A stretch of 64,000 bases of DNA from Synchiropus splendidus (Eukaryota > Chordata > Actinopteri > Syngnathiformes > Callionymidae): assembly GCF_027744825.2 (NCBI RefSeq), contig NC_071336.1, positions 10,417,001 to 10,481,000 of the forward strand. Direction: 5' to 3'. The notes beneath the pieces are model-generated. The model saw only the letters and a program-made list of their open reading frames with translations, did no database searches and was not told the origin of the DNA. Position 1 is the stretch's first letter. Each line of letters starts with the position of its first letter. Positions 57,878 to 64,000 of the stretch are shown here, one piece after another. The position numbers were made by a program, and so were the translations under genes.

Positions 57878-59589
57878 TCGGGTCCTGTCCGGGTGTCAAA
57901 GTCACACCTTAAAAGTTCGGCTAAAGCATCCTCTCAAACAATTCTTTGGAATCAGCCTCAAAAGTCGATTGAAATCCTCCAAGGAGACATGCTGTCACAC
58001 CACTGCTGTCATGTTTGCCCTTTGGAAGGAAGCAGCTTTACCTGTTTTCGAGATCCACCTGTCGGCTCTCCACCTTTCTTCCCCCTCTCACTCGCTCTCA
58101 CACTCGCTCCCGAAGTCGCCATTCCGGTTTGGTTCAGGCGGGATGACAGTTATATTCGCGTCTCCACTTGTTCTACTTGCAGGTGAGCCGAAAAAACAGT
58201 TTGGTGACGCAAGGTGACTGTTAAACTGAACCTAAACAAAAATACATAAACGTTTTCCTCAAAACTGCTTTTCTAAACACCAATCTATTATAGCCACAAC
58301 TGAGCAAGCGGTCGTCAGCAAAAGGCGTGAGTCCTTCACTTGTTTCATTCGTTGGTTCAGCAGTCTATAAACATGTTTCGAACCTTATTTTAAATATGGC
58401 AGCGTCTGTTCGGCAGTTCGTCCGCGGAATGAGGAGAATACGCACTGCAGTTTTTTCATCACTGCCACCTGGTGGCAGTTTAAAAGCACTGCCTTGCGCG
58501 TGAAAGGCAAAACATAACACTTGTAGCGACTTAATATCGTAACATCTTAATATAGAGTTTTCCTTTTTATTAATAGTACTTTCTGATGTAATGTTCTGTT
58601 TCCTGTGGAATATTTATTTGGAAGAAAGTTCACTGAAACCTACCATGTGCCACCATGTGCCACCAACACTCTTCAAATGCTTCCGAGAATGTCACTTTAA
58701 AACTGATCGCATGCGTGGAAGGGTGCGAAAGATAGAACAGATTACATCTGTAGCATCCGGTGCAGAGCCACTGACACTTATCTGATTGTGTTGTGTCACA
58801 GAAGGTTGATCTAGTATTTTACCCTAGTTTTTAATAATTAATTTTAATGATCCTGGTCATCCTGGAAAACAGTCACTTCATGTTACAATCTTGATCAATA
58901 CTGCGGAAATTTTGGGAAATGAGAAAGTTGAGTATTTGAAGAGATTATGAACAAGTATATGCGCATGAGTTTCTGTCGAAGTTGTTCTGGTGTTTTGGAT
59001 TGTAGCTACACAATAACATTGAACAAAATCAAGGGTAGAAATATGTTCCAACATAGGTTCGACCCATGGTTCTAAAATGCGGATGAGGAGCCTGCAGCGA
59101 GATTGAAAGCCACTGGACGAAAAAAAATTAAAATAAATACTGTATATAAATATTACATAATATATATGTGTGTGTGTGTGTGTGTGTGTAATGTCTCAAA
59201 TTTAAAAGCACAAGACATATTATACAGAATATAATTTGACACATAATACATGTTTTTTATAGAGAAAAAAGAGGAGACAGATGCATCAAAGGAGACTAAG
59301 ACAAAAACAAAGACGCAGCCGTCAAAATGATAACAATATTCTGGAAAATATTGTGTATGTACAGGGATTTTCCATCAAAAAGTTCCAATTAAGTTCACAA
59401 ATCTTTATTCATGGCAATGTTGATTATTTCATCCTTATTTCTTTCTTTCTTTTTTTTGTTTTTGTTATTTGTTTTTTTATGTGTTTTAGCATTACTAGTT
59501 ATGGTTAATTACCATAAGAGGAATGTAAGGAAGAAGCCAATGAAGAAGTTCAACAACTCACATGGTGTTGATATAGTTTGCAGGAGGAA
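57878..59589. other. nectin4 upstream region
   Basis: This is the sequence before the nectin4 start codon. It is moderately CpG-containing around 57880-58200, which is probably the 5' UTR and promoter, without a clear TATA box. A (TG)n tract lies near 59166-59189. No additional gene is visible. Confidence 0.45.
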
Positions 59590-59902
59590 CTGGGCGGAAA
59601 ACATATTTGACAAATGTTGATGACTGAGAACCACTGCATTACAAAACACTGAGGTCGAATTTGAAAGAGAGAAAAGGGGAACACATACCTTGCTTCAGAG
59701 GGATCCCGGAGAATATTATAAAAAATGACAAATAAAAATAAAAAACTGGGCGGAAAACATATCTGACAACTGTTAGATGACTGAGAACCACTGCGTTACA
59801 AAACACTGAGGTCGAATTTGAAAGAGAGAAAAGGGGAACACATACCTTGCTTCAGAGGGATTCCGGAGAATATTATAAAAATGACAAATAAAAATAAAAA
59901 AT
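59590..59902. repeat. 156-bp direct tandem duplication
   Basis: Two nearly identical copies, 59590-59745 and 59746-59902, differ at only a few positions and small indels. Each contains gactgagaaccactgc, which on the other strand resembles the CAGTGGTTCTCA end of Charlie-like hAT elements, suggesting duplication of a transposon edge. Each also contains, on the minus strand, gaagcaag followed by gtatgt, a donor-like site. Confidence 0.85.
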
Positions 59903-60204
59903 AAATAAATAACCAATAGAGAATCCATACAGCAGTACGGATTCAAGCGTAGAAACAGCACCACAGAGCTCATATTACACTCACACTTGCTTAAGGACAA
60001 AGTCTTCACACGTCCTTTGTCTTTCAATAGAATAGTGGCGATACCTGCATTCATTCAAACCAGTCCAGAGAGTACTGACATGATGAACCTCATTTCACAA
60101 ACCCCATTACTCACGACTACAGAAAGACATCCTGTCCCAAGATGGCAGGAGAAAATTCAAATCAACAAAAAAAAGAAGAAAAAGAAACATCCAGAAACAG
60201 AAAT

Positions 60205-60210
60205 TTTATT
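60205..60210 (-). terminator. Candidate polyadenylation signal of fcer1g
   Basis: TTTATT on the plus strand reads AATAAA on the gene strand, about 445 nt after the fcer1g stop codon. Confidence 0.4.
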
Positions 60211-60654
60211 TCAATTCCAAGTGATGGTTCACATTACATGATCTAAATCAGCACAAGGAACTTTTTACGAATAAAAACTTGGTTTGTGAGGCGAGATTTT
60301 GAAGGCTCTTGAAAAGACAGATGAAAGGATCAGGTGATGTTAAAAGAAAACAGAGCCAGATATTATGATACTGAATTGAGGACAACATATTTGTTGAAAT
60401 GTATAATAACAGATGGATGCTAAAAACAGTAGATCCAATGGCATTCTGAGGACTTTTGCAGTGTAAAAGCATAATGGTTACTTAAACGTTCAGCAAAGAG
60501 TAACTTTAACTTCACATTTCTTTCAATTTCTTCACTTCCCTCTGTTCGACATTTCTTAACTTCCCGTGAGTTCTATACAAAGCGACAGCTTCAATTCAGG
60601 GTATTTCAAGAGCAGACAGACTGTTTTGCAAAGCGCTTGGTTCCGATTACGCTG

Positions 60655-62742
60655 TCACTTCTTCAAGCCAATTACTTCATAGGTATCCACAGGCCGAGGG
60701 TTCAAATCCTGTGAGAAAGAGATCCGACAAATGACGACATATTCTGAAGTAAGACACATAAATTACCCCATAGTCCCCCAACCTACCGTGTAGATGCTTT
60801 CAGACTGCAGAAGAGAAAAGTAGAGATGTGTTAAAAGAAATTCACAATTCAAGAGCGTCTCATCATCATTGGATCCACAGATTTAATATGCAGTATCGTG
60901 GCAATAGCGTAGACTGATTTGTTTTTGGAGCTGGTACTTTGAGGTTTCATTAGTAGACATGAGAACATGGAGACTTGGTGGAGGAGTGACGTGGTACAAC
61001 AGAGTGTGAGGAAAAAGATGGAAGGAAAGAAATTGTGAGATAAGCAGAGAGAAAAAAAGAACAGGGAAGGAAGTGCGTTACCAAGTGAAGAAGAAGATGA
61101 AAGAGTACTCCAAGATTCTCACGAATGTATCCGGTATTTCATGAAATTTGCAAGGAGGATGTGAGGGTGGTTCTTAGGAGGATGAAACGTGGGAAGGCAA
61201 CATCTTGGTGTCAGTGTGGAAGTCTTTAGGAGAGCAGGTAAGGAACTTTCCGACCAAGTGTTCAATGTAATCTGTAAGACTGAGCGGATGCCTGAGCGGG
61301 AAGAGTGTCCTGGTGCTGATGTATGAGAAAGTCAGGAGCATCGGAGAAGTACGCAAAGGTTGCACAGGACATGGATGAGTTCTGTAGTAGTGATAGAGGG
61401 AATCAAGGAGCATAGGGTTAAATCAGAGGTGAGCTCTCAGCCCATTCTTGTTTGCTATTGTGACACACAAATTAAGACATGAGGTGAGGGAGGAGCCTCC
61501 ATGGACTATGATGTTTACTGACAATATAGTGATCTGAAATGAGTCAAAGAGGAGGTGGGGAGAGGAGGAATGAAGCTCAGCAGAAGCAATACACAATGCA
61601 TTTGTGTGAAAAGAGAGAGACAGGAGGGTTGGTGAAGTAGCAGGGAGTAGGGGAAATGAAAACCTACCCAGGGCCAGTCATTCAGTGTGATGGACAGAGA
61701 TTAAAAGAGGTGAAGAGAAGAGGGCAGGCAGGGTGAGCCAAGTGGAGACAACTATGAGGTGTGATCTGAGACAGAAAGGCAGCAGCTCGAGTGAAAGGGG
61801 ATCTCAATAGGACAGTAGTGAGACCTGCCATGATCTATGATTTAAGAAATTGACATCTATTTCTATATTTTGTTGATCACATTAAATGTTTGCAGTATTT
61901 CCCAGTAATAACAACACATAAATAACAGTGATGTGCAATTAATTTTTCCCATAATTAATCAAAAATGAACACAACTTTTTTCCATCCAAGGTGTTTTTTG
62001 TTTACAATTTGACTGACAGGAATGGGCGCCATCTTCAGCTGTAACGCAGATGTTTTTGGTAAAACGTGCCGGAAGACAGGAAAAGCAATTTATTTGAGAT
62101 TGCATAAAATAAAATTTCGCATTTAGTTTATCCTCTTTGAAGAAAGTCTGAGCCCATGCATCTACAGCTCATCAAATCTGAACTGTATTGTGACACTTTT
62201 TAAGTTTCTAAGAAATCACAAACAAACAAATCTTTCTTTTTTTTAATAAATAGAATAGTGTAAATAAATAGCATGGAAAGGGATTGGGCAATTCAGTGCA
62301 GAAATTCGAGCCATCTTACCGCAGCCTTTCCCTTTGCCTTTGGTTTTGGTTTCCGGGCAGCCATTTCTTTCCGAGCGCTAACGATCTGTATTCAGAGAAA
62401 ATACTATTATTGAGCAGTGTTTTTATTATTTTACTGGGGTAACAACGTCTTGTAAAAATGTGTCTCATAAAAGTCAACCCAAAAATACAGGCTGTGGAAT
62501 AATTTCCATTCACAGCTCTCAGTTAATATGTTCTCAAATCTTTCCGTACGCAGATGACGCAGTGATCTCTCCCTGTACGTTCAATTGAAAGCTGCGTCAC
62601 CATCTCAAAAAGTGGAAATATTTGACGAACTTGAAGTCCCTCTGACGAACCTTAAGCCTGCAGTAGAGGATGGTCAGCACAAGTCCGTAGAGAAAGAGAA
62701 TCCCGTCCAGAACATAGCAGATCTCTGGTTCATCAAGAGCCG
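60655..62742 (-). CDS. fcer1g: Fc receptor gamma chain (FCER1G), 5' exon missing
   Basis: FCER1G is a disulfide-linked homodimer that pairs with Fc and other activating receptors through a membrane aspartate and signals through one ITAM to Syk. Four exons are visible: 62651-62742, 62320-62385, 60787-60804 and 60655-60708, all in phase, encoding about 76 residues. The first gives [20 protein letters not shown] and LYCRLK, keeping the dimer cysteine and membrane Asp of the human protein. The second is an unusual basic exon ([20 protein letters not shown]). The third is an 18-nt microexon (SESIYT). The fourth completes the ITAM (YTDL, seven residues, YEVI) and ends GLKK. The signal-peptide exon must lie to the right; I found no convincing candidate before 64000, so the CDS is partial here. 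TYROBP and CD247 fit less well: the membrane segment is clearly of FCER1G type. Confidence 0.92.
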
Positions 62743-64000
62743 CTACGGACAAAACAAAGACAAAAAAATCAGCCACGAGATATCTGGACTATCCCTAGCC
62801 TGATTCACTGACCTATGATATAGTGACTTTTGTTTTTTGATCACCCTGTAAACATGGAGCATCATATGTAGCGTTTCCTATGCGCTTAACTATGTTTTAA
62901 GTCCTGATTTGGTTCAGTGTCACATGGCAGTCCACACAAAAAAGAAATGAATAAACTGAAACAACAAAAAATAGAGGACAACTACTGGATAATATAATGT
63001 TGATGAAGTGTTAATATGTTTGCTTGAGACAAACATTTGTGTTATTATTATATTATTATTGTAAGTGAAAGAGAGAGTGAGGCATTACTATGAAAGTGCG
63101 CAATGTTTGGCAAATTTATGTTGCGTCATTCTTCATAACATCGACCAAATATCAGATGATCACCTTTTTTTAAACACCAAATGTTCTATTACTATTTTAT
63201 TAATAATAAGCACCTGCATTTTCTTCCATATATGCAAGTACATACATAGTAATAAACTGTTTTCATTTCATTTATCTAAATTCACGAAAACAAAATTGTA
63301 TTCCAGTAGAAACTGTTGTTATAAAAACTACATTTAGAACTAAAGATAGCCATTTGTTAACTTGTGAACGTTTGTTTCTTCGATTCATTTAATTGATTTT
63401 TTTTTTCAGGTAAATAACTCTTTAAATGAAACAATAAATATTCATGTGATGTGAAAAAATCATCACGAATGAATTTACTTTTTTATATGATTGGAACAAA
63501 ATGGAAACAATGCTGTCAATGACCTGGCACATCAACTTGACGTCATTTACTGCTTCTTGAATTTCACAAATTATGATCACATGGTCTTAGTAACTCGATA
63601 CTTCCTTGTCCACGATCTTGAGAAATTAATTTCAACAAGTCTAATCGTGGTTTGATGACTCGTGATGTATTATCTTGACCAGCATCAACTGCAGTTTCCG
63701 TTTCGGTTGTCAGCTCGCATGCAAGTTGTGCAACTACTCCGTCACTAAAAAAGTTACTTATTTCACCTCGATTTCTTCACTCAGAGTTTGAGGATGATTT
63801 TGGACCAAAAGTCTACAGTCCAGAGCGGTCAACATCTAGAATATATCTAATGACTTCATAAGACTTGGTGCTTTGCCAAATCAGGCCTCAACTCTGACTT
63901 ATGACGCAGACAATAGTCAGTGTCCGATTTCGTCCAATGCGGTCGTATCGGCTTATTCAAGCAGTCCTCACCCGAGTGTAAAGCAGTCGAAATAAAGGAT
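62743..64000. other. fcer1g: fcer1g first intron, no other gene seen
   Basis: This AT-rich sequence should be the intron upstream of the second fcer1g exon. I searched the minus strand for a hydrophobic leader ending in a phase-1 donor and found none. No other gene is recognisable. Confidence 0.5.

Noticed and set aside
57738..58217. 159-codon plus-strand frame overlapping the nectin4 signal-peptide exon
   Set aside because: It is antisense to a well-supported exon and resembles no protein.

Overview
The window is nuclear DNA from a bony fish. Evidence for this is spliced genes with GT-AG introns (many only 75-300 bp), polyadenylation signals, long GT/AT microsatellites, degenerate hAT, L2-like, SINE and Ty3/gypsy remnants, an ependymin-family gene (a family expanded in teleosts), and teleost-like versions of vertebrate immune and housekeeping genes. 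I could not determine the species.

Six protein-coding genes can be rebuilt exon by exon. Every junction was checked for splice sites and reading phase. From left to right: alpk1 (+, CDS 12805-19251, 13 coding exons, 1074 aa), the cytosolic ADP-heptose sensor kinase; an ependymin-like secreted protein (+, 21119-22392, 6 exons, 214 aa); cskmt/mettl12 (-, 23193-24632, 2 exons, 251 aa), mitochondrial citrate synthase lysine methyltransferase; otub1 (-, 25588-33507, 7 exons, 266 aa), a K48-specific deubiquitinase; nectin4 (-, 37910-57877, 11 exons, 616 aa), an immunoglobulin-superfamily adhesion receptor; and fcer1g (-, 60655 to beyond 62742, last four coding exons only), the ITAM-bearing Fc receptor gamma chain. 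Nectin4 next to fcer1g matches the human 1q23 neighbourhood, and cskmt next to otub1 matches human 11q12-13.

The first 10.9 kb has no gene I can support. It holds a 612-bp degenerate hAT transposon with a perfect 8-bp target-site duplication and a broken BED zinc finger. A GC-rich island at about 10.95-11.2 kb and a plausible non-coding exon at 12.0 kb probably form the alpk1 5' end. Stretches 33.5-37.9 kb, 57.9-60.6 kb and 62.7-64.0 kb are intergenic or UTR-like. The introns of otub1 and nectin4 carry most of the repeats.

The genes do not form an operon or a single pathway, although alpk1, otub1, nectin4 and fcer1g all touch innate immunity. I found no convincing new multi-gene system. The most interesting local observations are a (GT)55 tract that is itself the 3' splice region of alpk1 exon 2, a GC-AG intron in alpk1, two short stop-free in-frame introns (alpk1 and nectin4), a Lys/Pro-rich exon inserted between the membrane segment and ITAM of fcer1g with the ITAM split by an 18-nt microexon, and two overlapping mutually exclusive hairpins in nectin4 intron 1.
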